Positions 1 to 7,651 of a DNA stretch of 64,000 nucleotides are shown here, piece by piece. Below the pieces are notes generated by a model that did no database searches, was not told the origin of the DNA, and saw only the letters and a list, made by a program, of their open reading frames with translations. This stretch comes from Micromonospora sp. M71_S20 (lineage in GTDB: Bacteria; Actinomycetota; Actinomycetes; Mycobacteriales; Micromonosporaceae). The stretch is from NCBI RefSeq assembly GCF_003664255.1, contig NZ_RCCV01000002.1, positions 126,501 to 190,500 on the forward strand. The letters are read 5' to 3'. Both the position numbers and the translations under genes were made by a program. How positions within the stretch are numbered: position 1 is the first letter of the stretch; each line of letters starts with the position of its first letter.

Positions 1-2
1 GC

Positions 3-395
3 TGGCTGAACGCCGTCCGCACCGCCCAGCGGCAGCTGCGCGCCGGCCTGGACATCCAGGTGCCGGTGCTGCTGGCCTGCTCGACCCGCTCGTTCAAGGG
101 CACGAAGTGGCACGAGTCGGCCGCCCTCGCCGACGCCGTCCTGGACGTCGAGCACATGGTCCGCTGGGCGCCCCGCCTCGGCCGGCACGTCACCGTGGCG
201 CGCTTCGACGGTGGCATGCACGACCTCACGCTCTCCGGCACCGCCGTACGGGAGAAGGTGTTCCAGGAGGTCGGACGCTGGGCCGACGCGTTCTTCGACG
301 CCGGGCCGACGGTCCGCGCCGGGGAGCGCCCACCGGCGAGCCGGCAGCCGGCGGACGAGGCCGACCCTGCGGGCGCCCCCGCGCAGGGCGGCTGA
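3..395 (+). CDS. alpha/beta hydrolase, C-terminal part (5' end outside window)
   Basis: The reading frame is open from the first bases and stops at 395, so only the C-terminal 130 residues are present. It shows the last strands of an alpha/beta-hydrolase fold: a hydrophobic strand (VPVLLACSTRS), an acidic-residue region (DAVLDVEH) and the segment DGGMHDL, where the His is in the right place for the catalytic triad. The pattern resembles serine aminopeptidase S33 / lysophospholipase-type hydrolases. The last 25 residues are Pro/Ala/Glu-rich and probably disordered. Substrate cannot be read from this fragment. Confidence 0.75.
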   Translation, partial: WLNAVRTAQRQLRAGLDIQVPVLLACSTRSFKGTKWHESAALADAVLDVEHMVRWAPRLGRHVTVARFDGGMHDLTLSGTAVREKVFQEVGRWADAFFDAGPTVRAGERPPASRQPADEADPAGAPAQGG

Positions 396-496
396 ACGCC
401 GGCCGCCGACAGCCCCACGCGCCGCTGGCCACCCACCGACCGCCGACCGCGCGCCGACCGCCGCCGGCCGCCCATCCACCGCCGACCGCGCCGCGC

Positions 497-524
497 GCCG
501 TCGGGCTCACGCCGTCGGGCTCAC
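497..524. repeat. 14-bp perfect tandem duplication
   Basis: GCCGTCGGGCTCAC occurs twice in direct succession. The second copy carries the stop codon of the minus-strand gene ending at 521. It looks like replication slippage; the surrounding bases (396-496) are a low-complexity C/G stretch with no gene. Confidence 0.7.
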
Positions 525-1330
525 GTCGCGTCGAGGGCCTCGCGGATGCGGTCGAAGGTCGCCAGCGGGTGGCCGCCGTCGCGGGCCGGCAGCACCAGGC
601 CCAGGCACCGCAGCCCCGGCTCGCCGTCGCCGCCGGCCTGCACGCCGAAGACCGGCGCGCCCACGTAGCCGGCCGGCAGCTCCGCCGTGAGCCGGACGGC
701 GTCGCCCACCCGCGCCACCCGCTCGATCGCCACCTCCAGCGGCCGGGCGCCACCCGCGCCGACGCCGTGGGCGAGCACGACGGCGGAACCTGGCTCCGCG
801 CCGATCCGGGCGATCGCGTCCCGATCGGCCGCGATCGCATCCGGCACCTGTTGGGTACGCCACCGCCAGCCCTCCCCGGCGGCGTGCTCGTGCAGGCCGC
901 CGGTGGGCATGACGGCGACGCCGAGATCCTCGTGGTGCCGCCACCGGTCGGGCAGGGCCACGGCGTCGGCTGCCACCCCGGCCGGCTCGGTCACGCTCGC
1001 CCGCAGCCCGATCTCCCCCGCCCCGGATCGCGTGAGCGCGTCGGCGGTCAGCAGGTACTCGGTCCCCTGCCCCGTGAAGAGGAACGCGGTGCCCTCGCCC
1101 CGGTCGCCGTCGCCCGTCCCGGCGTCGGTCCGGCGGATGGGCAGGATCGCGCGGCCGAGGAGCTGGCACAACTCGTACGCGACGTCGTTCTCGATCTCGG
1201 GGTCAAGCAGCACCAGCCGAGGGTACGACCCGCCACGTCCCGAGCTGCGCGGGTGCCGGAACCCGGGTGACCGGCACCGGAGGCGCGTGCGACCCTGGTC
1301 CGCGACGTGGCACGCGACCACCCGTTCCAC
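521..1330 (-). CDS. trypsin-like-fold protein, apparently catalytically dead
   Basis: A 269-residue protein with no signal peptide. The middle and C-terminal parts follow the plan of a trypsin-like peptidase domain: GTAFLF near the first strand, LLTADAL where active enzymes have LTAAHV, a DLGVAV segment like the DLAV strand with the catalytic Asp, and GYVGAPVFG where active enzymes have GxSGGPVF. On this alignment His has become Ala and Ser has become Val, while Asp is kept. The fold is inferred from these motifs, not from a search. The true start may lie further in, near LVLLDPEIEND, because the first 35 residues are Arg-rich and unconserved in character. It converges with the hydrolase to its left. 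A hydrolytic role is unlikely if the alignment is right; binding or scaffolding is more plausible. Confidence 0.6.
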   Translation of the reverse strand: MERVVACHVADQGRTRLRCRSPGFRHPRSSGRGGSYPRLVLLDPEIENDVAYELCQLLGRAILPIRRTDAGTGDGDRGEGTAFLFTGQGTEYLLTADALTRSGAGEIGLRASVTEPAGVAADAVALPDRWRHHEDLGVAVMPTGGLHEHAAGEGWRWRTQQVPDAIAADRDAIARIGAEPGSAVVLAHGVGAGGARPLEVAIERVARVGDAVRLTAELPAGYVGAPVFGVQAGGDGEPGLRCLGLVLPARDGGHPLATFDRIREALDAT

Positions 1331-1378
1331 CGGTCAACCGGCGGGCGGCGGTACCCTTCTCGCGCGACACGCTCGCGC

Positions 1379-1451
1379 GCGCCCGTAGCTCAGCGGATAG
1401 AGCAGGGGACTTCTAATCCCAAGGCCGCAGGTTCGAATCCTGCCGGGCGCA
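1379..1451 (+). tRNA. tRNA-Arg (anticodon TCT)
   Basis: The acceptor arms GCGCCCG (1379-1385) and CGGGCGC (1444-1450) pair perfectly. The D arm is GCTCAGCGGATAGAGC, the anticodon loop CTTCTAA gives TCT at 1412-1414, and the T arm contains GGTTCGAATCC. The discriminator base is A at 1451 and no CCA is encoded. tRNA-Arg genes are common integration sites in actinomycetes, and mobile-element debris follows directly. Confidence 0.95.
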
Positions 1452-1454
1452 CCC

Positions 1455-1640
1455 TCACGCAGCAGGCTTGACCTGCTGCTTCTTGCCCTTCTTGAGATCT
1501 TTCTTAGCGCCATCCTTTGATGGCTTGGCCCCAGGTGAGCCCGAGGCGAGCCCGGAGGTGCCCTTGGTGGCCCGACGAGACACAAGCCGGACCGTAGCCT
1601 CGGCTGCCTCCCTAGCAAGATCCCCCGAATCAGAGGCATC
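1455..1640 (-). pseudogene. C-terminal fragment of an unknown Lys-rich protein
   Basis: A minus-strand frame ends four bases from the tRNA 3' end and codes for a tail of repeated Lys (KKDLKKGKKQQVKPAA). It stays open into the transposase remnant (to 1658), but there it only mirrors the transposase bases, so the original 5' part seems to have been lost at a junction near 1640. Its base composition is clearly less GC-rich than the neighbours (AAG and AGA codons, A/T third positions), which suggests foreign origin. I do not recognise the family. Confidence 0.35.
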
Positions 1641-1923
1641 GGCGGCAGGCCAGGGCAACGTCCCGACCGGATCTACGCCGACCGGGGCTACGACTTCGAC
1701 TGCTACCGCCGCGAGCTACGCACACCCGTCATCGCCCGACGCGGCACCGGCCACGGCTCCGGCCTCGGCACCCGACGCTGGGTCGTCGAGCAGACCATCG
1801 CCCTGCTGCACTGGTTCCGCCGCCTCCGGATCCGTTGGAATCCGAGACGACATCCACGAAGCACTCCTCACCCTCGCCTGCGCCATCGTCTGCTGGCTCC
1901 GGCTCCAACGCTCAAAGAGTTGA
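1640..1923 (+). pseudogene. IS5-family (DDE) transposase remnant, 5'-truncated and frameshifted
   Basis: Reading the frame of base 1668 gives RPDRIYADRGYDFDCYRREL, followed by RRGTGHGSGLGTRRWVVEQTI and LLHWFRRLRIRW. This is the C-terminal catalytic part of an IS5/IS4-type DDE transposase: the ADRGYD block holds the second Asp and the WVVEQT block the Glu. Two bases appear to be missing at about 1839, after RIRW. The sequence then continues in the next frame as IRDDIHEALLTLACAIVCWLRLQRS and stops at 1923. The N-terminal half with the first Asp is absent. No terminal inverted repeats were recognised. Confidence 0.8.
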
Positions 1924-2025
1924 GAGTTCTGCTACCGCCTCGGTCCTCCATGCTGCCTCCATCCATTACTCAGGCCCGGCTCGTCAACGTATTGACTTCC
2001 GTAACTGACCTAATAAAGGATGACG

Positions 2026-2039
2026 TGCAAGCGCTCCCA
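2026..2039 (+). promoter_or_regulatory. CebR/LacI-type operator upstream of the cellulase
   Basis: TGCAAGCGCTCCCA matches the known CebR box of Streptomyces (TGGGAGCGCTCCCA) at 12 of 14 positions. Its left 10 bases are identical to the operator at 39700. It lies 31 bp before the start codon, downstream of a TTGACT -35 candidate at 1992-1997, so it is placed to block transcription near +1. Release by cellobiose or another oligosaccharide is inference. Confidence 0.6.
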
Positions 2040-2069
2040 TCGATCTCTGAGCACCAGCGAGGAGATCAG

Positions 2070-3620
2070 ATGAAAGATCGTCATGTACTGCTGGCCGCCG
2101 GCGCCACCAGCATGCTGATGCTGGGCAGCATGGCAACGGCTAGCCTCCCCGCCGCAGCGGCCTCTACCGGCTGCGCGGTTGAATACACGGTGCAGAGCCA
2201 GTGGCCGGGCGGGTTCACCGCCACTGTCGCCGTTACCAACCTCGGCGACGCGGTGTCGAGCTGGAAGTTGACCTTCGACTTCCCCAGCGCGAGCCAGAAG
2301 GTCACCCAGGGCTGGGGTGGCACCTGGACCCAGGCCGGCACTCGGGTGACGGCCGCCAGTATGAGCTGGAACGGATCACTGGGCACCGGCGCCTCGACCT
2401 CGATCGGGTTCGGTGGCTCGTGGAATGGCACGAACCCGGTACCCGCGTCGTTCGCCCTCAACGGCACCACGTGCACCGGGTCGGTGACTTCGCCAACCAC
2501 GAGCCCGACCACCCCTCCGCCCACCACCGCTCCGCCCACCACCCCTCCGCCCAGCGGGGCGGCACCGGAGCTACGGGTGTCCGGAAACAAGATCGTCACC
2601 ACGGACGGCAAGCCGTACCGGCTGCTGGGCGTGAGCCGGTCCGGCGGGGAGTTCGCCTGCGTGCAGGGCAAGGGTCTGTGGGACTCCGGGCCGGTCGACC
2701 AAGCCTCGGTCGACGCGATGAAGACCTGGAACATCCACGCCGTGCGCGTCCCGCTGAACGAGGAATGCTGGCTCGGCGTCAACGGCTCACCCAGCGGCGC
2801 CACCTACCAGCAGGGCGTCAAGGACTACGTGAACCGGCTCGTCGCCAATGGCATCAACGTCATCCTCGACTTGCACTGGACGTGGGGGGCCTACCCCAAC
2901 AGCCCGGACTGGCACTGCAAGGACGAGCACGCCACCTGCCAGAAGCCGATGCCGGACGCGCGGTACGCCCCCCAGTTCTGGACCGGCGTCGCCAACGCGT
3001 TCAAGGACAACGACGCGGTCGTGTTCGACCTGTTCAACGAGCCGTACCCGGACATGCCCGCCGACTGGAACAAGACCCTGGGCTGGCAGTGCCTACGTGA
3101 CGGCGGCACCTGCGCCGGCCTCCCCTACGAGGTAGCCGGCATGCAGGACCTCGTCGATGCGGTCCGGGGCACCGGTGCCACCAACCTACTCATGGTCGGC
3201 GGCCTGGAATGGACCAACGACATGCGGGAATGGCTGACCTACAAGCCGAACGATCCGCTGAACAACATCGCCGCTTCCTGGCACGCGTACAGCTTCAACG
3301 CCTGCGCCAGCCAGTCCTGCTGGGACAGCCAGATCGCACCGCTGACGCAGCAGGTGCCGGTCGTGCTCGGCGAGTTCGGCCAGGACGACTGCGGCTTCGA
3401 CTACATGCAGCGGCTGGTGAACTGGGCCGACTCGCACGACGTGAGTTACCTGGCCTGGACCTGGAACCCGTGGGGCTGCACCGGTGGCGCCGTGCTCATC
3501 AAGGACTGGGCCGGCACACCGGAGCCCGGCCTCGGCGAGGGTTACAAGGCCCACCTGCTGACCCGGAGCCCGCACGGGGATCAATTCGTACGCGATCCCA
3601 TCATTGCGGGCGGCTCGTAG
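2070..3620 (+). CDS. secreted cellulase, CBM2 plus GH5 endoglucanase
   Basis: 516 residues. The ATG at 2070 is chosen because GAGGAG lies directly before it and a signal peptide follows (residues 1-31, Ala-rich cleavage region). Residues about 33-130 form a family 2 cellulose-binding module with Trp residues (QWPGGF, WGGTW, MSWNG) and a flanking Cys pair. A Pro/Thr linker covers about 135-160 and a GH5 catalytic domain follows. FNEPYP carries the likely acid/base Glu324 and LGEFGQ the likely nucleophile Glu435. The usual reaction is endo-hydrolysis of beta-1,4-glucan outside the cell. The CBM-first order is common in actinomycete cellulases. The last 15 residues (HGDQFVRDPIIAGGS) look like an added tail. 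Confidence 0.93.
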   Translation: MKDRHVLLAAGATSMLMLGSMATASLPAAAASTGCAVEYTVQSQWPGGFTATVAVTNLGDAVSSWKLTFDFPSASQKVTQGWGGTWTQAGTRVTAASMSWNGSLGTGASTSIGFGGSWNGTNPVPASFALNGTTCTGSVTSPTTSPTTPPPTTAPPTTPPPSGAAPELRVSGNKIVTTDGKPYRLLGVSRSGGEFACVQGKGLWDSGPVDQASVDAMKTWNIHAVRVPLNEECWLGVNGSPSGATYQQGVKDYVNRLVANGINVILDLHWTWGAYPNSPDWHCKDEHATCQKPMPDARYAPQFWTGVANAFKDNDAVVFDLFNEPYPDMPADWNKTLGWQCLRDGGTCAGLPYEVAGMQDLVDAVRGTGATNLLMVGGLEWTNDMREWLTYKPNDPLNNIAASWHAYSFNACASQSCWDSQIAPLTQQVPVVLGEFGQDDCGFDYMQRLVNWADSHDVSYLAWTWNPWGCTGGAVLIKDWAGTPEPGLGEGYKAHLLTRSPHGDQFVRDPIIAGGS

Positions 3621-3722
3621 CGATGCGCGGACGTGTCGGCGGGTGTCGGGCCGACCGGGCGACGCAAACCAGGGCGTCGGGCCTCCAGGGAGCGGCCAGT
3701 CGGCAGAGGCCGAGCGAGTGTG

Positions 3723-3757
3723 ATCGATGTGTATCAATGTAACATTTCATCGATGTG
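3723..3757 (+). promoter_or_regulatory. AT-rich direct repeat, possible regulatory site
   Basis: ATCGATGTG occurs at 3723-3731 and again at 3749-3757, 26 bp apart, with the small palindrome AATGTAACATT between them (3736-3746). This is an unusually AT-rich island about 80 bp before the RCC1 gene. It could be a promoter or operator region; no regulator is suggested by the sequence. Confidence 0.3.
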
Positions 3758-3836
3758 AAGTGACGGGTCGCTGACGGCCTGTCGGGGCAACGCCGCCTCC
3801 ACCGTACGAAACGACGATGTCTAGGGAGAACAGACC

Positions 3837-5069
3837 ATGAACGAACATCGGGAGGGGCGGCTACGGACGCGATGGCGGCGGGCAGCCCGATCCGCCGTCG
3901 CGGCGGCGGCCTCCATCGGGATCACCATGCTGGCCATCGGGCTCACGGCGGGTGCGGCCACGGCGGGCGTCAGCTCTGCCGACCGCGGCACACCGGACGC
4001 CTCGCTCGCCGCCGGGCCGGTGTCCCGGGTCGCCGCAGGCGATCTGCACACCTGTGTGATCCGCACCGACGGAGCCCTCTGGTGCTGGGGCAACAACTTC
4101 TACGGCCAGCTCGGCGACGGGACCACGACGGAACGGACCGCTCCGGTCCGGATCGGCGACGCCACCACCTGGGCGCGGATCGACGCCAGCATGAGCACCA
4201 CCTGCGGGGTACGCACGGACGGAACGCTGTGGTGCTGGGGCAGCAACCACAACGGGCAGCTCGGCGACGGGACGACCACGAAACGGACCAGCCCCGTACG
4301 GATCGGCGACGGCACCACCTGGGCCAGCGTCAGCACCGCCGCCAATCACACCTGCGCCGTCCAGACCACCGGCACGCTGTGGTGCTGGGGCTCGAACCGC
4401 CACGGCCAGCTCGGCACCGGCGTGACCCCCTATCTGGCGACCGCCCCGGTGCAGGTCGGCACCGCGACCACCTGGGCGAGCGTCACGACCGGGTACGCGC
4501 ACACCTGCGCCACCCGCACCGACCGGACCCTGTGGTGCTGGGGCAGCAGCTCGGACGGACAGCTCGGTCTCGGCATCCGGGACTACCGGGCGACACCGAC
4601 GCAGGTGGGCACCGCGACCACGTGGACCGGCGTGACGGCCGGCTACGTGCACACCTGCGCGGTCCGCGCCGACGGGACGCTGTGGTGCTGGGGCGAGAAC
4701 GGGTACGGCCAGGTGGGCGGGGGCGTCGGCTTCCAGACCACCCCACTCCAGGTCGGCACCGCCACCACCTGGGCGAGGGTCGAGGCGAGCATCGACTCGT
4801 CGTGCGCGACGCGCACCGACGGCAGCCTGTGGTGCTGGGGCAACAACGCGTCCGGGCAGCTCGGCGACGGCACCACCACCCACCGGTCGACCCCCACCCG
4901 GGTCGGTAGCGCCACCACCTGGACGGACAGCCTCGCCGCGTCCTACCACGCCTGCGCGTTGCGCACCGACGGCAGCCTGTGGTGCTGGGGCGACAACTCG
5001 TTCGGGCAGCTCGGCGACGGCACCACCACCCACCGGCCAACCCCGGCACAGGTCGCCCTGCCGGGCTGA
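3837..5069 (+). CDS. secreted RCC1-repeat beta-propeller protein
   Basis: 410 residues, ATG preceded by GGGAGA. The N terminus is a Tat-like or long Sec signal (RRAARS then a hydrophobic stretch to about residue 43). From residue 62 to the end there are seven repeats of about 50 residues, each with the core H/[28 protein letters not shown], so a single closed seven-bladed propeller is likely. Each blade has a Cys in the first strand and one in LWCWG, suggesting an extracellular disulfide per blade. RCC1 folds bind proteins or ligands rather than catalyse; the partner is unknown. It is monocistronic, with a hairpin after the stop. Confidence 0.88.
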   Translation: MNEHREGRLRTRWRRAARSAVAAAASIGITMLAIGLTAGAATAGVSSADRGTPDASLAAGPVSRVAAGDLHTCVIRTDGALWCWGNNFYGQLGDGTTTERTAPVRIGDATTWARIDASMSTTCGVRTDGTLWCWGSNHNGQLGDGTTTKRTSPVRIGDGTTWASVSTAANHTCAVQTTGTLWCWGSNRHGQLGTGVTPYLATAPVQVGTATTWASVTTGYAHTCATRTDRTLWCWGSSSDGQLGLGIRDYRATPTQVGTATTWTGVTAGYVHTCAVRADGTLWCWGENGYGQVGGGVGFQTTPLQVGTATTWARVEASIDSSCATRTDGSLWCWGNNASGQLGDGTTTHRSTPTRVGSATTWTDSLAASYHACALRTDGSLWCWGDNSFGQLGDGTTTHRPTPAQVALPG

Positions 5070-5091
5070 CCGCCACCGGTGGACGAGCGGG

Positions 5092-5140
5092 GCCGTCGGT
5101 CCGCGCCGCTGCCGCGTCGGCGACGGCACGGACCGACGGC
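5092..5140. terminator. inverted repeat after the RCC1 gene
   Basis: GCCGTCGGTCCG at 5092-5103 pairs perfectly with CGGACCGACGGC at 5129-5140, with further GC pairing possible in the 25-base loop. It sits between two convergent genes, so it may end transcription from both sides. There is no T tract. Confidence 0.5.
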
Positions 5141-5259
5141 ACCGCTCCATCAGCTGGTGTCGGGGAGAGCGGAAGCACCTACCAGAAGGTGGTCCGAGCG
5201 GCAGACCTACGACCGATGCCGCAGCGTGCACCTGCCCAATGTGACGCTGTAGCCCGCCG

Positions 5260-5832
5260 TCAGCGGAGCCGGACGTCGAGGGCCGGGAAGTCGTACCAGG
5301 TCAGTTCGAAGGACGACCCGGTCTCCGGGACCACCGGGAACAGGCCCCAGCTGTCCACCCGCTCGCCCGGGGCGATGCTGAAGGACTCGTCGGGCCGCGT
5401 CTCGGTGCACCAGGTGGACTCGGGCCGCACGGTCCGGCCGTCCGCCAGGACGATCCGCGAGGAGGTGCGGTCGACCTCGGCGGTCGGGCAGCTCACCGGC
5501 CACGCGACGGGCGAGCCGTTGCGGTACGTGAGGTTCAGCCGCAGCTTGCCGCCGCTGACCTCCGCGCTGACCAGCGTGACGGTCAGGCCCGACTGGCGGT
5601 AGACCGACTGGTCGAGCGGGTACGTCCGGGCTGCGGGCTGCGACGGCGACGGGCCCGAGCCGCTGGCCGGAGAGCCCGCGGAGGGGCCGCCAGTGGTGGC
5701 AGCGGCAGTGGTGGGGTCGACCGGCCCGGACGCGGTGCGGTCGGCCAGGTACCAGCCGCCGAGGGTGCCGACGACGGCGAGGCACGCCGTCGCCACGACG
5801 ACGGCGAGCAGGCCCACGTACCTCTTCTGCAC
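5260..5832 (-). CDS. membrane-anchored protein of unknown function
   Basis: 190 residues. Residues about 5-28 form one membrane anchor (LLAVVVATACLAVVGTLGGW), followed by a low-complexity Ser/Gly/Pro linker to about residue 68. The outer domain is beta-rich (LTVTLVSAEVSGGKLRLNLTYRNGS) and resembles the immunoglobulin-like DUF4352 type seen in many actinobacterial surface proteins. It has two Cys (SCPTAE, TWCTE) that could form a disulfide. No catalytic motif is visible. Confidence 0.7.
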   Translation of the reverse strand: MQKRYVGLLAVVVATACLAVVGTLGGWYLADRTASGPVDPTTAAATTGGPSAGSPASGSGPSPSQPAARTYPLDQSVYRQSGLTVTLVSAEVSGGKLRLNLTYRNGSPVAWPVSCPTAEVDRTSSRIVLADGRTVRPESTWCTETRPDESFSIAPGERVDSWGLFPVVPETGSSFELTWYDFPALDVRLR

Positions 5833-5927
5833 GATCGGCTCCCGGCTCGGTGCGGCGGCGATGGCGTGAAAATAGCACCAGGGTCCAAAGTCGGCGGTAC
5901 GTCGCAGGCACGGCGTAGCGTCGGGAC

Positions 5928-6485
5928 ATGGACGTCGACTGGAACGGTGAGCTGCTCGAACAGCTCGACTGGCACTGGCGGTTGCAGGCCCGCCCGCGCC
6001 TCGACGGATTGACCGACGCCGAATACCACTGGGAACCCGTCGCGGGCGCCTGGGGCGTCCGGCCGCGCGGGCGCAGCACCGCCCCGATGGCGGTCGGGCA
6101 GGGCGACCACCTGATCGACTTCGCGATGCCGCAGCCCGAGCCCGCGCCCGTCACCACTATCGCCTGGCGGCTCGGGCACCTCGTCGTGGGGGTGTTCGGC
6201 GCCCGCGTCGCCGCCCACTTCGGCGGTCCCCCGGTGGACTACGGCTCCTTCGCGTACGCCGGCACCGCCGACGCGGCGCTGGCGCAGCTCGACGAGGCGT
6301 ACGACCGCTGGGTCGCCGGGGTGCGCGGCCTGGGCCGCGACGGCCTGGCCCGGCCGTGCGGCCCGGCGGAGGGACCCTACGCGGACCGGTCGCTGGCGAC
6401 GCTCGTGCTGCACATCAACCGCGAGGCCATCCACCACCTCGCCGAGGTGGCGCTGCTGCGCGACCTGCACCTGCGGCTCGGCTGA
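5928..6485 (+). CDS. DinB superfamily protein
   Basis: 185 residues. The ends show the DinB / YfiT helical-bundle pattern: an N-terminal WHWRLQARPRLDGLTDAEYHWEP, a central WRLGHLVVGVFG with one candidate metal His, and a C-terminal LHINREAIHHLAEVALLRDLHLR with two more. Members are metal-dependent transferases or thiol-dependent enzymes acting on small molecules, often linked to detoxification. The substrate here is unknown. It starts about 95 bp after the divergent neighbour and is monocistronic. Confidence 0.82.
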   Translation: MDVDWNGELLEQLDWHWRLQARPRLDGLTDAEYHWEPVAGAWGVRPRGRSTAPMAVGQGDHLIDFAMPQPEPAPVTTIAWRLGHLVVGVFGARVAAHFGGPPVDYGSFAYAGTADAALAQLDEAYDRWVAGVRGLGRDGLARPCGPAEGPYADRSLATLVLHINREAIHHLAEVALLRDLHLRLG

Positions 6486-6570
6486 CCTCGGCGGCACGCC
6501 CCGCGGGCATCCGGTCCGCCCCCGGGTGCCATATGCTGCGCCGGTTGTCACGGGGCGCGGGGAGGACCAC

Positions 6571-7464
6571 ATGCGACGCTGGCTGGGCGTCACGGCTTCG
6601 GCCGCGCTGGTCGCGGCGGCGGTGAGCGGGTGCGGCACACCGGCCGGCACGGACGGGGACCTGACCGACGACTGGCGGCCGGTGGCCGAGGCCCGCCAGT
6701 TCGCGCCGCGGGCCGGCGAGTGTCACGTGGTCGCCGAGCCGACCGCCTACCTCACCAGTCACCAGCCGGTCGACTGCGCGAAGGCGCACCTGGTCGAGAC
6801 GTTCCACATCGGCACGTTCACCGGCGACCTGGCCGCCCGCCCGATCCCGCCCCGCGTCGGGTCGGCGGCGATGCGCTCCGCGTTCGCCGAGTGCGACGCC
6901 AAGGCCAAGGAGTTCGTCGGCGGCGAGTGGCGCGACGCCCGGCTGTCGGTGCAGGTGGCGCCCACGTCGCCGGCCGGCTGGACGGGCGGCAGCCGGTGGT
7001 ACCGGTGCGACCTGTTCGAGCTCGACGCGGTGAGCGGCGCCAACGGCGACAACGACCGGCCCGTCAACCGGGCGGGCAGCCTCCGTGGCGTGCTGAAGGC
7101 GGCCACCCCGCTGCGGTACGGCTGCGCCGAGGAGGACGAGTGGTCGAACCTGCTCGCGGTGCCGTGCACGAAGGTCCACCGCTTCGAGTACGTGGGCGTC
7201 TGGACCGCGCCCGACGTGTCCTACGACGACGCGACGAAGGACGAGGACGCCGTGCACGCGAAATGCCGGCCGGTCATCGCCCGCTACGCGAAGGTGCCGG
7301 TCGACGGCATGCTCCGCTACCGCACGGGCAGCACGTACCGGTTCCCGTCCGAGGAGGCGTGGGCGCGCGGCGACCGGGGGGTGCGCTGCTGGTACTGGTC
7401 CAGCGGCAAGAAGCTGACCCGCTCAATCGCGGGCGGCGGCACGAAGGTCCTGCCGATCAACTGA
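6571..7464 (+). CDS. septum-formation-family lipoprotein
   Basis: 297 residues. The ATG at 6571 follows GGGGAGG and opens a lipoprotein signal with lipobox AVSGC, so Cys21 is the likely lipid anchor. The body has repeated Cys-containing blocks (AGECHVV, VDCAKAH, AECDAKAK, YRCDLFE, YGCAEEDEW) and the paired halves typical of the actinobacterial Septum_form family. It is probably on the outer face of the membrane. The family name comes from a link to septum formation; a direct role is not shown here. Confidence 0.75.
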   Translation: MRRWLGVTASAALVAAAVSGCGTPAGTDGDLTDDWRPVAEARQFAPRAGECHVVAEPTAYLTSHQPVDCAKAHLVETFHIGTFTGDLAARPIPPRVGSAAMRSAFAECDAKAKEFVGGEWRDARLSVQVAPTSPAGWTGGSRWYRCDLFELDAVSGANGDNDRPVNRAGSLRGVLKAATPLRYGCAEEDEWSNLLAVPCTKVHRFEYVGVWTAPDVSYDDATKDEDAVHAKCRPVIARYAKVPVDGMLRYRTGSTYRFPSEEAWARGDRGVRCWYWSSGKKLTRSIAGGGTKVLPIN

Positions 7465-7651
7465 CCGGGCGTCCGTCGGCGCGGTGCGCAGGTTCCGTCG
7501 GCGGTCCGGATCCGCACCGGGAAGGGCTGACCGACCGGCGACACGGCAGGCACCGAGGGTGATCGCGGGCGGTCGCTCGTGCTATTCTCCGGCGTCGATC
7601 CCCCGTTTTGGCCCGGATCGGGTCGTTGTCGCAGAAGGACCCTCTTTCCCG

